A stretch of 64,000 bases of DNA, from contig CP091734.1 in NCBI GenBank assembly GCA_022009995.1, positions 1-64,000 on the forward strand. Reading direction: 5' to 3'. The notes under the pieces were generated by a model that did no database searches, was not told the origin of the DNA, and worked only from the letters and a program-made list of their open reading frames with translations. Below, piece after piece: positions 39,905 through 49,764 of the stretch. This stretch comes from Clostridiales bacterium. Lineage in GTDB: Bacteria; Bacillota; Clostridia; Christensenellales; CAG-917. Both the position numbers and the translations under genes were made by a program. Every line of letters begins with the position of its first letter. Position 1 is the stretch's first letter.

Positions 39905-41426
39905 GGTATTTCCTGTCGTAACTTCTGTATTGTATCGCCTCGGCGATGTGTTTTTCGGAAATGTCTTTCTGCCCGTCAAGGTCGGCGATTGTCCTTGCGA
40001 CTTTTATGATTCTTGTCGTCGCCCTTGCCGATAAGTTGAGTTTCTCGAATGCGCGTTTCAGAAGTTTTTCGCACCCGTCCGACAACTGACAATATTTTTT
40101 AATCATTGCGTTTGTCATCTGGGCGTTGCAGGAAACGTTCGTCCCCTGAAACCTTGCGCGCTGTATTTCCCTTGCCTTGTCGGCGCGGGCTTTGACGTCC
40201 TTTGACGTTTCAAGCGAGGTTCTGTCGGTAAGTTCCCCGTATGAGATATTATCGACCTCGATTTGCAAATCGATTCTGTCAAGGAGCGGTCCGGAAATTT
40301 CCGAGGTAATTTCTTATTTCCCTTGCGGTGCATTTACATTCCGCGGTTTTGCTGCCGTAATTTCCGCACGGACACGGGTTCATACTTGCGACAAGCATAA
40401 AGTTTGCGGGATAATCGACGGTGCGTTGCACGCGCGATACCGTGACTTTCTTGTCTTCCAGGGGCTGTCGGAGCGATTCCAACGTATGGCGTTGATATTC
40501 GGGCATTTCGTCCAGAAACAGCACGCCGTTGTGTGCAAGACTGACTTCGCCGGGAGCCGCCTTTGCCCCGCCGCCGATAAGCGCAGGGATTGTCGTCGTA
40601 TGGTGCGGCGTACGGAAAGGTCGTCTTGTGACGATGCCTTGTTCCGCTTCCAGAATCCCCGCAATGCTGTGGATTTTCGTGACTTCGATGGCTTCTTCGA
40701 AGGTCATATCCGGCATAATCGTGGGAATGCACCTTGCAAGCATCGTTTTGCCTGCGCCGGGCGGTCCCATAAGCAAGATATTGTGTCCGCCGCTTACGGC
40801 GATTTCGACGGCGCGTTTCGCAACGGCTTGTCCTTTTATATCCGACATATCGACGTCGTATCCGTCCGTTTCAACGACGAGTCGTACGACGTGTGCAACA
40901 CGGGAAGGTAATTTTCGACGCCGTTCAGAAAACCCACGACTTCCGACAGTTTTTCAAACGCGAAAACCTCCGTGCCTTCGATGAAAGCGGCTTCTTTCGC
41001 GTTGTCTTTCGGCACGATAAACCTTGTGTAGCCCTGCTGTACGGCGGATATGAGAAGAGGCATCACACCGCATACTCCGCGAAGTTTCCCGTCCAGCGAA
41101 AGTTCGCCCAGAAAAACGAATTCCTTGTACTTTTTCGTCACGATTTGCTCGGACGCGGCAAGGATTCCGACGGCAAGAGCAAGGTCAAAAGTCGGCCCGT
41201 CTTTTTTCGTGTCGGCAGGCGCAAGGTTGACGGTTATCCTTTTTGCCGGATAAATCATACCGCTGTTTTTGATTGCGGAACGAATGCGCTCCTTGGACTC
41301 TTTCACGGCGGTCCCCGCAAGCCCAACGATTTCCATACCCGTAAGACCTGCCGAGATATCTGTTTCGACGTCGACGGCGTATCCTTCGATACCCGTCAGG
41401 GCGTAACACATAACTTTTGATAGCAT
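39897..41426 (-). CDS. comM: YifB/ComM-family AAA+ ATPase
   Basis: A Mg-chelatase-like AAA+ ATPase; ComM is a branch-migration helicase that aids integration of transforming DNA. The N-terminal ChlI-like domain ([40 protein letters not shown]) precedes the AAA+ module with Walker [17 protein letters not shown], Walker [11 protein letters not shown], and the Cys motif [10 protein letters not shown]. The frame breaks near 40850 and 40300. First gene of the comM-dprA-topA-trmFO cluster, with a recognisable promoter. Confidence 0.93.
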
Positions 41427-41452
41427 ATCTGCCCCCTTTCCTTATAGATAAG

Positions 41453-41480
41453 AGTGTAGCAAATAAATTCCGATTTGCAA
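41453..41480 (-). promoter_or_regulatory. Promoter of the comM operon
   Basis: On the minus strand TTGCAA - 16 bases - TACACT, with GGAAAGGGGG as the following Shine-Dalgarno. The AT-rich stretch beyond it (41481-41586) shows no gene. Confidence 0.65.
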
Positions 41481-41586
41481 ACTGTTTTAAGTAATTTTTT
41501 TGCGTTTTTTCGTCGACTTTATAAGGAAGTATAACCTATATATATTTATATAATATATATGCATAAATTAAAGTTAAAAAAATCCG

Positions 41587-41613
41587 AAAAAGCCCCGCTG
41601 TTTGCGAGGCTTT
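41587..41613 (-). terminator. Terminator of the membrane glycosyltransferase-like gene
   Basis: AAAGCCCCGC / GCGAGGCTTT stem with a TGTTT loop and one mismatch; T-run on the minus strand. Confidence 0.78.
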
Positions 41614-41624
41614 CAAAGATAAAA

Positions 41625-43615
41625 TCAGATTTCTTTCTTTTCTTTGATTTTAAGGGGTTGGATAAACACGCGCTTGTCGTTGGTCGTGATATCGTAAACA
41701 ACCCAGCCGTAATAAAGCACCGTGATGCAGGCGATGATGTTTGCGATGATGTATCCCGCGTCGCCCTTATTGAAGTACGTGGTTTTGAACGTCGTGCCGA
41801 GGAATCCGGAGAAGTTCATAATCGTCGCAACGTTGACAAACGACATAAACGCCAGAATACCGAACACCCAGAACAGCCTTTCTTCGCCGCTGACCGCAAC
41901 GTACATAAGCAAAAGAATAAGACCTATTGCAAGCGTCGCTTCGTTCATATTAAGGCTGAACACCGACATCGCCGTAAGGAAGAACCCCGCGATAAGCACA
42001 AGTTCCGCCCTGTTGAAGTTTTTGAAATAAAGCGACACCGTGTAAACGATAAGAATCACGCTGAATACGATATTGAGCCAGAACGCCGTGTTGTTGACCG
42101 ACGATCCGTTAAGCCCGAACAAGGCGTAAAGGTTGAACGCGTTGGACACGCAAACCTGCTTGTTGAACATATTAAGGTAATAATTCTTAAAGATATATAC
42201 GATATGTCCCGCTTTGAACATTGACGCAACCGCGCCCGCCGAAATAAGCAGGAACAGCCAGAAACTCACAAACCAGCCGACGCAAATCGTGATAATCGTC
42301 TTTTTGTCCTTCGTTTTTGCCATAATGTACACTTCGTACGCAACGATGAACGGCAATACGTAAATGCCGATCGGCGACCACAGGCAAGTCAACAAACTTC
42401 CGATAAGAAGCATTACGAAATCCTTTTCGGTCAGCGCGTAGAACGTGACGAACAGCAAGAATACAAGCACGGGAACTTCGACGTCGTATCCGCCCGAAAG
42501 AGTGAACATAACGGGAAGCACCGCGTAAACGAGCGCAAGAAGCGCGGAAATCGCGTCGGAAGCGTACTTCTTCGCAAAGTAGTAAATCATCACGACGGTT
42601 GCGCCTTCTAAGATTATCGGGACGAGCTGCAACAAAACGTTGAGCGCACTCAGACTGTAATTGCCGAGGGTGATTTTGCCGACAATCCACATATAGTAAA
42701 GTTGCAACGGCGCGTATTGCGTATATTTAAGCCCTGCCGAGCCGATATCTTGTCCCGCAATGTCCCAAAGAGTTGCGCGCAATGCCGCAGTACCCGCCTG
42801 GTCGAACAGAACGCCCGCCAGAATAAAGCGGATTAAAAGCGCGATAAAAGCAAGCGCGCCCGCGGTCATCCACGACTTTTTAAGCAAGGGTTTGTCTTCC
42901 CTGTTCAGAAGGTAACGATACGCGACGTATGCGCCGGCGATAATCGCGGCTGTCGCGATTGCAAGCATAATAATGTAAACGTTGCCCGTTTTTGTGGAAA
43001 GCGGGTATTCTTTCTCGTGCGGTTTCTTGATTTTTACGATTTCGCCCGAAACGTCTTTTGCCCTTACCCTTTGCACCGACACGTCGTCGAAGCAAGCCTG
43101 ACCGATTGTTTTTTCACCGTTTGCGCCAAGCGTCATTGCGACGGTGATTTCTTGGTGTTGGTGGGTTTGACGTATGCGGTATAAGTCGTCCAGTTTTCCG
43201 AAACCTCGATGCCCGACGCGATAATTCTTGCGCCGTTTTCGGTGATTTCGATACCGCCGCCCTGATACGTGTCGTCCGAGCCGATTTTAAGGCTGTCGTT
43301 TCTTATGCGCGCGGTTACCTTATAAATGCCGTTTTTCCTGACGGCGACGCGCTGATAAAGTTTGGCGTAGTTGCCGGAGGGACTACCGTTGACCAGAACG
43401 AGATAAGCGTTGTCTTTGTCGTCGAGCTTTTTAATGGTCGTGCCGTCTTTGCCGTTGTCGATGGCTTTCGCGATATACCAACCGCTTGAACCGTTGTCGA
43501 ACGAGCCGTTTTCGATAAGTTCCTTTCCGTAAGCGTCGTCGTTGCACGCGGTGAATGCGAAAAAGCATCCGACAATCATAATTACGGCAAGAATCGTGCA
43601 GATTGTTTTTTTCAT
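41625..43615 (-). CDS. Lipoprotein-anchored CBM-like domain fused to polytopic membrane protein (GT-C-like)
   Basis: About 663 residues after joining a frame break near 43140. The N-terminus is a lipoprotein signal (MKKTICTILAVIMIVGCFFA, lipobox FTAC, Cys24). A beta-rich jelly-roll-like domain follows (ELIENGSFDNGSSGWYIAKA; IYKVTARIRNDS), typical of carbohydrate-binding CBM4_9 modules. Then come about a dozen membrane segments with YAPLQLYYMWIVGKITLG and LSGGYDVEVPVLVFLL, reminiscent of DUF2029/GT-C glycosyltransferases. It ends in a basic tail. Inference: an extracytoplasmic glycan- or lipid-linked-sugar enzyme. The combination is unusual. It could be two genes if the break is genuine. Monocistronic, with a terminator. 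Confidence 0.6.
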
Positions 43616-43636
43616 AAAATCCTCAAAAATAGCAAA

Positions 43637-43664
43637 ATTGCAGTCTGCCGCGGCAAACTGCAAT
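43637..43664 (-). terminator. rplS terminator
   Basis: ATTGCAGT / ACTGCAAT stem with a nested TGCCGCGGCA hairpin, followed on the minus strand by TTTTGCTATTTTT. Confidence 0.72.
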
Positions 43665-43677
43665 CTTATTTTTATTA

Positions 43678-44025
43678 TTATTTCCTGATTTCTTCGACTT
43701 TCGCAGCCTTGCCTTTGAGGTCACGGATATAGTACAGTTTTGCGCGACGTACTTTGCCGTAACGGACTATCTCGATGTGGTCGATCTTCGGAGAATGAAG
43801 GGGGAACGTACGTTCAACGCCGACACCGTAGGAAATACGACGTACGGTAAACGTTTCGCGGATGCCGCCGTTCTTTCTGGCGATAACCAATCCTTCGTAT
43901 GCTTGAAGACGTTCACGGTTGCCTTCAACGACCTTAACGAACACTCTGACGGTGTCGCCCGGTTGGAAATCGGGAATATCTTTTCTGATACCTTCGCTTT
44001 CAATTAAATCGATAATGTTGCTCAT
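43678..44025 (-). CDS. rplS: 50S ribosomal protein L19
   Basis: A 115-residue L19: [20 protein letters not shown], then [35 protein letters not shown] and [19 protein letters not shown]. The ATG at 44023-44025 is preceded by TTTGGAGG; the longer in-frame extension upstream is the leader and not coding. It is intact. It stands alone, without the usual rpsP-rimM-trmD neighbours. Confidence 0.97.
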   Translation of the reverse strand: MSNIIDLIESEGIRKDIPDFQPGDTVRVFVKVVEGNRERLQAYEGLVIARKNGGIRETFTVRRISYGVGVERTFPLHSPKIDHIEIVRYGKVRRAKLYYIRDLKGKAAKVEEIRK

Positions 44026-44110
44026 TTTGACTTTACCTCCAAAAAAATTAACTAAGCGTTCGTGTTCCCGATTGTCCGTAACAGAGGACCGCCCGAAGTC
44101 ATACTCAAAG
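44026..44110 (-). promoter_or_regulatory. Possible L19 leader RNA
   Basis: The minus-strand leader contains a GTCC / GGAC hairpin and further GC-rich segments (TTCGGGCG..., AATCGGGAACACGAACG) before the Shine-Dalgarno. L19 leaders are known in Firmicutes, but I cannot confirm a match. The remaining 44111-44247 shows nothing recognisable. Confidence 0.3.
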
Positions 44111-44247
44111 AGTTTAGCATATAAAACGAAAACCGACAAGCGATTTTAAGGTATTTTCGCACAAAATTTGCCTTATTTTTATATTAAATAACAATAAAGC
44201 GCGCGATTTTCCCGAAATTATGCGGATTTGTTGGCATACAACCCAAA

Positions 44248-44581
44248 TTATTCGTCCTTTGCCGCCTCTTCGTACTCTTTGACGTACAGGTTGTAAATTC
44301 TTTCAAGTTCCTTTTCGTCTTCGACGGGATTTACGAATTCTTCTCCGTTTTGTCTCACCGTATTCGCAGATAAGCACTTCGTCCTCGGCGATGTCGTCGC
44401 TGGGATCGACGGGATTAAGGAAAAGATAATTTTTCCCGCCGTCTTCGATATACCATACGACGCGGAAGTCTTCGTCCTTATCGGTGTTTTCGTTATGAAG
44501 AGTGACGATTTCTTCTTCGTCTTCGAAGTCTTCTTCAAGGTTATAATTTTCTTCCGGAATTTCTTTTTCTTTGTCTGCCAT
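44248..44581 (-). CDS. DUF1292 family protein
   Basis: About 110 residues, strongly acidic. The pattern EEEIVTLHNENTDKDEDFRV, then LNPVDPSDDIAEDEVLICEY and a C-terminus ELERIYNLYVKEYEEAAKDE are typical of the YrzB-like DUF1292 family of Firmicutes. The function is unknown. The frame breaks once near 44355. The start at 44579-44581 follows rpe by 10 bases, so it is the last gene of the long yloC-rpe operon. In Bacillus a thiN gene follows rpe; none is present here. Confidence 0.8.
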
Positions 44582-44591
44582 AATATGCTCC

Positions 44592-45239
44592 TTAAACGTT
44601 GTGTATTTGCTCGATAACGGCTGCGGGATCTTCGGCTTTGAAAACCGCGCTGCCCGCAACGATGATATCGGTGCCTGCTTCTTTCAATTCCTTAAAGTTT
44701 TTCGGGCTTGCGCCGCCGTCCATCTCGATTTCGACGTTCCTGTCTCCGATGAGTTTTTTGCACTCGCGGATTTTATCAAGGGTTTCGGGAATGAACGATT
44801 GTCCGCCGAATCCCGCGTACACGCCCATAATGATAACGACGTCGATAATATCAAGGTACGGCTCGATCATCGACAACGGTTTGTCGGGGTTTAAGACAAG
44901 TCCGCACTTCTTGCCCGCGTCTTTTATCGTCTTCAACGCGCCCGCTACGTCGTCCGACGCGTCGGGGTGGAAAGTGATGACGTCCGCGCCCGCCGCAATA
45001 AACTGCGGAATGTACTTTTCGGGCTTTATTATCATCAAATGCACGTCTAAAATGCCGTTTGTGTATTTTCGGAGTGCTTTTATCATGTCCATACCAAACG
45101 TGATGTTGGGCACGAAAACACCGTCCATTACGTCGCAGTGAATGACGTCGGCATGCCACTTGTCAAGGTTTTGGACGGCTTCCGCCATCTTTGCGAAATC
45201 CGCCGATAAAATGCTTGGCGCAACTTTAACTTTACTCAT
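44592..45239 (-). CDS. rpe: Ribulose-phosphate 3-epimerase
   Basis: Interconverts ribulose-5-phosphate and xylulose-5-phosphate. TIM barrel of 215 residues: VAPSILSADFAKM at the N-terminus, metal-binding HCDVMDGVFVPNITFG, HLMI, FGGQSFIPETLDKI and EMDGG. The ATG overlaps the rsgA stop region by 8 bases. It is intact. The order rsgA-rpe is the same as in Bacillus. Confidence 0.95.
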   Translation of the reverse strand: MSKVKVAPSILSADFAKMAEAVQNLDKWHADVIHCDVMDGVFVPNITFGMDMIKALRKYTNGILDVHLMIIKPEKYIPQFIAAGADVITFHPDASDDVAGALKTIKDAGKKCGLVLNPDKPLSMIEPYLDIIDVVIIMGVYAGFGGQSFIPETLDKIRECKKLIGDRNVEIEMDGGASPKNFKELKEAGTDIIVAGSAVFKAEDPAAVIEQIHNV

Positions 45240-46101
45240 ATCTTTTCCTCCATTTCTCATTCAGTTCGTTGTATAAAACGCAATACCTTTCGTATCTGTT
45301 TCGATATTTTTCCGCTTTCGACGGCGTCTTTGACGGCGCAATCGGGCTCTTTTTATGTGAGTGCAGCCGGTGCGGAATCTGCACTTTCCGGCATACGGCG
45401 CAAACTCGTCGTAAAAATATACAAGTTCCTGCGGGCGGAAATTTTCGGGAAGTTCCAGCATCGAAAATCCGCACGTGTCGATGATTCTCGCGCCGCTGAC
45501 GACAAGTATTTCCGACTGCCTCGTGGTGTGTTTTCCCCTTTCGGTTTTTTTGGAAAGACCACCCGTTTCCTGCGATTCCGTCCCCGTCAGCATGTTGAGC
45601 AAACTCGATTTTCCGACAGCGGATTGTCCCGCAAGACACGCCGTTTTCCCTTTCGTTTTTTCAAAAATTTTATCCTTGTTAAGTTTTGTTTTCGCGCTTG
45701 TCGCGATTACGTCCAACACGTCCCGATAATCGCTTTCGGTACATTTCACGAAACTCTCGTCAGCAATATCCGTTTTGTTGATTAAAAGCACCGGCTCGAT
45801 ACCGTTCATTCTTGCGTTGACGATGATTTTGTCAACCAGCATAAAGTCGGGCGCGGGCACGGGCGCGATTACGATAAAACACACGTCCACGTTCGCGACG
45901 TACGGGCGTATCAGCGCGTTTCCGTTCGTATACCTTTGCGATTACGAAATCCTTGCCCTGTTTTTCGACGCCGACCTTGTCGCCGACGCGAATTTCGCCG
46001 TCGATTTTGAGTTTTCCGCGTGCATAGGACGTGATGATTCCGTCCGCCGTATCGACCTTATATCGGGAAGCAACGCCCTTTATCACAAGCCCGTCAATCA
46101 T
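45232..46101 (-). CDS. rsgA: Ribosome small-subunit GTPase RsgA
   Basis: A circularly permuted GTPase that checks late 30S assembly; about 289 residues. OB domain at the N-terminus (GLVIKGVASRYKVDTADGII), G4 LLINKTD, G1 LAGQSAVGKSSLLNML, G2/G3 GGLSKKTERGKHTTR and IDTCGF, then the start of the zinc domain (FRTGCTH). The frame breaks near 45920 and 45345. The C-terminus reads NEKWRKRYE. In Bacillus prpC and prkC stand between rlmN and rsgA; here rsgA overlaps rlmN directly. Confidence 0.92.
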
Positions 46102-47124
46102 TCACGTATCTCCTGCGAAGTTGTCCGCACGCGCCGTCGATGTCGCTGCCCATGGTGCGGCGTACCGTTGCCGAAATGCCGTTTTCTTCCAAAATCTTTT
46201 TCATTTCTTCGGCGTCGTCCGCCCCGCGCAAGCCCTTTTCCTTGACGTAATTAAGCCTGATAAGGTTGACGTGGCAGGGTTTTCCTTTCAGCACTTTTGC
46301 AAGCGTTAACATGTTTTCCTTGCCGTCGTTGACGCCTTTTATCAATGCGTATTCGAAAATGTATCGTCTGCCCGTTTTGTCAAAGTAATATTTCGCGGCG
46401 TCAAGAATATCCGCGATTTTATATTTGTTTGCCGTGGGCATTATGGTTTTTCGTATTTCGTCGGTCGGGGCGTGCAGCGATATCGTAAGGGTTACGCTGA
46501 ACCCGTCGTCGGCAAGTTTTCTTATTTTATCGGTGATGCCGCACGTCGATAACGACACGTTTCTTTCGGACACGTTGATGCCGTCCTTGTCGTTCAGAAG
46601 GCACAAAAACTTCGTAACTTCGTCATAGTTGTCAAGCGGCTCCCCACTGCCCATAAGCACGACGTTTGTAACGGCGCGCTTGTCGGCGGTTGCACCTTCG
46701 TCGCGGTTGACTTCCAGAATCTCGCCAAGGATTTCCCCCGCCGTCAGGTTTCTGATAAGTCCGTCGATGCCCGACGCGCAGAAAGCGCAGTTCATACGGC
46801 AACCGACCTGCGTCGATACGCACAAAGTATTGCCGTATTTATATCTCATCAGCACGCCTTCGACGATATTGCCGTCGTCAAGCGCGAAAAGATATTTCAC
46901 CGTGCCGTCGCGCGACACGAGTTTTTGAAAATGCTCACGCCCGTCACGACGTATTCTTCCGAAAGTTTTGCGGTAAGGCTTTTTGGCAAATTCGACATTT
47001 TATCGAACGGCGTTGCCTGATGAACCCACTTAAACAGTTGTTTGGCGCGATAAGACGGCTCTCCGAAAGTTTTCAGTATTTCGGAAAGTTCCGCTTCGTT
47101 GAAGTTTGACAAAGCCGTTTTCAT
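46094..47124 (-). CDS. rlmN: 23S rRNA/tRNA adenine-C2 methyltransferase RlmN
   Basis: Radical SAM enzyme that methylates A2503 of 23S rRNA and A37 of tRNAs. About 343 residues. N-terminal accessory domain (EPSYRAKQLFKWVHQATPFD), Fe-S motif CRMNCAFCASG, SAM-binding VVLMGSGEPLDNYD, and the resolving-Cys C-terminal region TVRRTMGSDIDGACGQL. The frame breaks once near 46915. ATG at 47122-47124 overlaps the rsmB stop. Confidence 0.94.
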
Positions 47125-48365
47125 TTGCGCCTTAATCTCCTTATAAAGAACCCGTCGTGCGTGTCGCAAGGCAGGTATTGACCGTCGAATTCCGACGGAT
47201 ATTTTTCAAAATCGTTGTTGTTTTTCAAAAATTCTTCGACGTTGTCGTCGTTTTCTTCCTTGAAAATCGTGCAGGTCGAATACACCAGAAGCCCGCCTCT
47301 TTTCACGTAGTTTTTTGCGTTGTCGAGTATCGAATACTGCACCTTTTTCAACGCGGCAATATCGTTCTCGTTTCTGTTCAGAAGTACGTCGGGCTGTTTT
47401 TTCACGACTCCCATCGCGCTGCACGGCACGTCGCAAAGCACTCTGTCGAAATATCCCGCCCATTCCTTATTGAACGCCGTCCCGTCAAAAAGCGTCGGCG
47501 TCACGTTTTTCACGTGCATGCGCCTTGCGTACGCCCCGATAAGTTCCACCCTGTGCGGATGAATATCGCAGGCAACGACGTTCGCAGTCGGGTTTTTTTC
47601 GGCGACGAATATAGCTTTGCCGCCGGGCGCGGAACATACGTCCAGCACGTTTTGCCCGTCTTTTACGTCAAGCGCGAGCGCGGCGTACGTCGACGTCAGC
47701 GACTGATAAGTAATCCGCCCTTCGATAAACAATTTTTTCAGAAGCGGATTCATCGAAACGTAATAACCCGTCTTTGTTTTTTCAAATTTATAGCCGGCGT
47801 TTTCAAGGTCACGTTCAAACTTTTCGTCCGAATAAATAAGCCCGTTCGTTCTCACGTGGGTGCCGCCGCGTTTTTTTGCCGCAACGATTTCTTTGCCTTT
47901 TTCACGCCCGTATTCCGAAAAGATCTTGTTTATCGCCCATTCGGGATAACCGTACCTTATCGAAAGCGCATATGTGCCGTCGCCGTCGGGCAGACTTATT
48001 TTTTCGGTTGCCGCGCGTTTCAGCACGGCGTTGACAAAGCCTTTGTACGCGCCCTTGTTTATGGTTTTTGCAAGGTCTACGCTGTTGTTGACAACGGCGT
48101 AATCTGGCAAAGAATCCATATAATCCAAACAATATATCCCCTGTTTCAAAACAATGCAAATTGCGCTTTTCGGGCGTTTATCCACAAGTTTTGACAACTT
48201 AAAGTCAAGTTCGTTGTTTTTTTCAAGCACGCCCATCACGATGCGATAAATAATATCGGCATTTTCGTCGCCTTCGATTTCTTTATATACGGCGTCGGAC
48301 ACGTACGCACCTTCTTTGAAAATTTTTGAAAGCGCGTTGTAGCTTGAAAAAAGGTAATTTGCCAT
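47121..48365 (-). CDS. rsmB: 16S rRNA m5C967 methyltransferase
   Basis: A 414-residue enzyme with an N-terminal NusB-like RNA-binding domain (residues 1-130, VLKQGIYCLDYMDSLPDYAV) and a Rossmann methyltransferase domain. SAM motif VLDVCSAPGGKAIFVAE, catalytic PCSAMGVVKKQPDVL, and YSTCTIFKEEN carry the two conserved Cys. It is intact. Starts 2 bases before... the fmt stop lies immediately upstream (48368), so fmt-rsmB are coupled as in most Firmicutes. Confidence 0.94.
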   Translation of the reverse strand: MANYLFSSYNALSKIFKEGAYVSDAVYKEIEGDENADIIYRIVMGVLEKNNELDFKLSKLVDKRPKSAICIVLKQGIYCLDYMDSLPDYAVVNNSVDLAKTINKGAYKGFVNAVLKRAATEKISLPDGDGTYALSIRYGYPEWAINKIFSEYGREKGKEIVAAKKRGGTHVRTNGLIYSDEKFERDLENAGYKFEKTKTGYYVSMNPLLKKLFIEGRITYQSLTSTYAALALDVKDGQNVLDVCSAPGGKAIFVAEKNPTANVVACDIHPHRVELIGAYARRMHVKNVTPTLFDGTAFNKEWAGYFDRVLCDVPCSAMGVVKKQPDVLLNRNENDIAALKKVQYSILDNAKNYVKRGGLLVYSTCTIFKEENDDNVEEFLKNNNDFEKYPSEFDGQYLPCDTHDGFFIRRLRRK

Positions 48366-48367
48366 AA

Positions 48368-49280
48368 TTACAGTTCTTCCCCGACGGCGATACGATGACC
48401 GAGAAGATAATCTTTCGCGCTCATTTTCCTGCCGTTTTCGGGTTGCAGAATTTGAATGTTCAAGGCGTCTTTACCGCACGCGACGATAAGCCCGTCCTTG
48501 TCGGCTTTCAGCACCTGTTTGGGACTTCCCTGCATATTTTCGACCGTCGCTTTGATGATTTTCATCTTCTTTCCGCCGCACGTGGTATATGCCGACGGCC
48601 ACGGCGTCAGACCCTGAATCCTGTGTTTGATATCGGTTGCCGACATCGAAAAATCTATTTCGCCGTCTTCCTTTTTAAGCATGGGGAAATAAGTCATTTC
48701 GTCTTCGTTTTGCGGCGTGAAAGTCGCTTTTCCGCTTTCGATAAGGTCAAGCGCCTCGATAAGTGCGGGCGCGCCGAGCGCAGATAATTTCTCAAAAAGT
48801 TCCCCCGCCGTTTCGTCAACGCCTACGGCAACGCGTTTTTGCAGAATAATATCGCCGCTGTCCATTTTATAAGCGGTCTGCATAATTGTCACGCCCGTTT
48901 CCTTTTCGCCGTTGATGACCGCCCACTGTATTGGCGAACTTCCGCGGTATTTCGGCAACAGCGACGCATGCACGTTGATGACGCCGCGCGGAGCAATCGC
49001 AAGAAAGTCGCGCGACAGCATTTGTCCGAACGCGGCGGTAACGATGACGTCGGGATTAAGCGCGCGTATATCGTCGATGCCTTCACGGCTCACCTTTTCG
49101 TACTGCAAAACTTTCAGCCCGTGTTTCGGCGCACACCTTGACGGGACACGCCGATACGACGCCGCGGTTTCTCGGGCGGTCGGGCTGCGTGACAACCGCG
49201 ATTACCTCGTGGCGGCTGTTAATAAGTTGTTCAAGACACGGCACGGAAAAATCCGGCGTGCCCATAAAAATCACTCTCAT
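48368..49280 (-). CDS. fmt: Methionyl-tRNA formyltransferase
   Basis: Formylates initiator Met-tRNA. About 303 residues. N-terminal [20 protein letters not shown], the hinge VVTQPDRP, catalytic [30 protein letters not shown], and the C-terminal OB-like domain with [11 protein letters not shown]. The frame breaks once near 49135. The start at 49278-49280 is one base after the def stop. Gene order priA-def-fmt-rsmB is conserved. Confidence 0.95.
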
Positions 49281-49281
49281 A

Positions 49282-49740
49282 TTATCTGTCGGCAGGTTCG
49301 TCTGTTTTTTTATCCTTGAAAAGGATACCGTCAAGATGGTCGATTTCGTGACAGAACGCGACCGCCGGGAAGCCCTGCACGTCGTACGTTTGTTCGTTGC
49401 CGAAGCGGTCGAACGCCGTCACCTTGACGCGGTAAGGTCTTTTCACGTTGCAGTTGTAGCCGGGGATCGAAAGACAGCCTTCCTGCCCCACCTGACTGCC
49501 CTCGCTTTCGACGATGACGGGGTTGACAAGTTCGTACTTATTGCCGTCCTCGACGTCAACGACCGCGATACGTCTTAAAACGCTGACCTGCGGCGCGGCA
49601 AGCCCAACGCCGTCCGCTTTATACATAGTATCCCACATATCGTCGATAAGCACGCCGAGTCTTTCGTTGAATTCCGTCACGGGGCGGCACTTTTTTCGCA
49701 GTGCGGGATCGCCCTCTTTCGTAATTTGTCTTATTGCCAT
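49282..49740 (-). CDS. def: Peptide deformylase
   Basis: A 152-residue metalloenzyme that removes the N-formyl group from nascent proteins. All three motifs are present: GVGLAAPQ (44-51), EGCLSIP (87-93) and HEIDH (131-135), which supply the Cys and two His metal ligands and the catalytic Glu. It is intact. It lies between priA and fmt. Confidence 0.96.
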   Translation of the reverse strand: MAIRQITKEGDPALRKKCRPVTEFNERLGVLIDDMWDTMYKADGVGLAAPQVSVLRRIAVVDVEDGNKYELVNPVIVESEGSQVGQEGCLSIPGYNCNVKRPYRVKVTAFDRFGNEQTYDVQGFPAVAFCHEIDHLDGILFKDKKTDEPADR

Positions 49741-49764
49741 AATATGCCTCTTTTTTATAATCTC

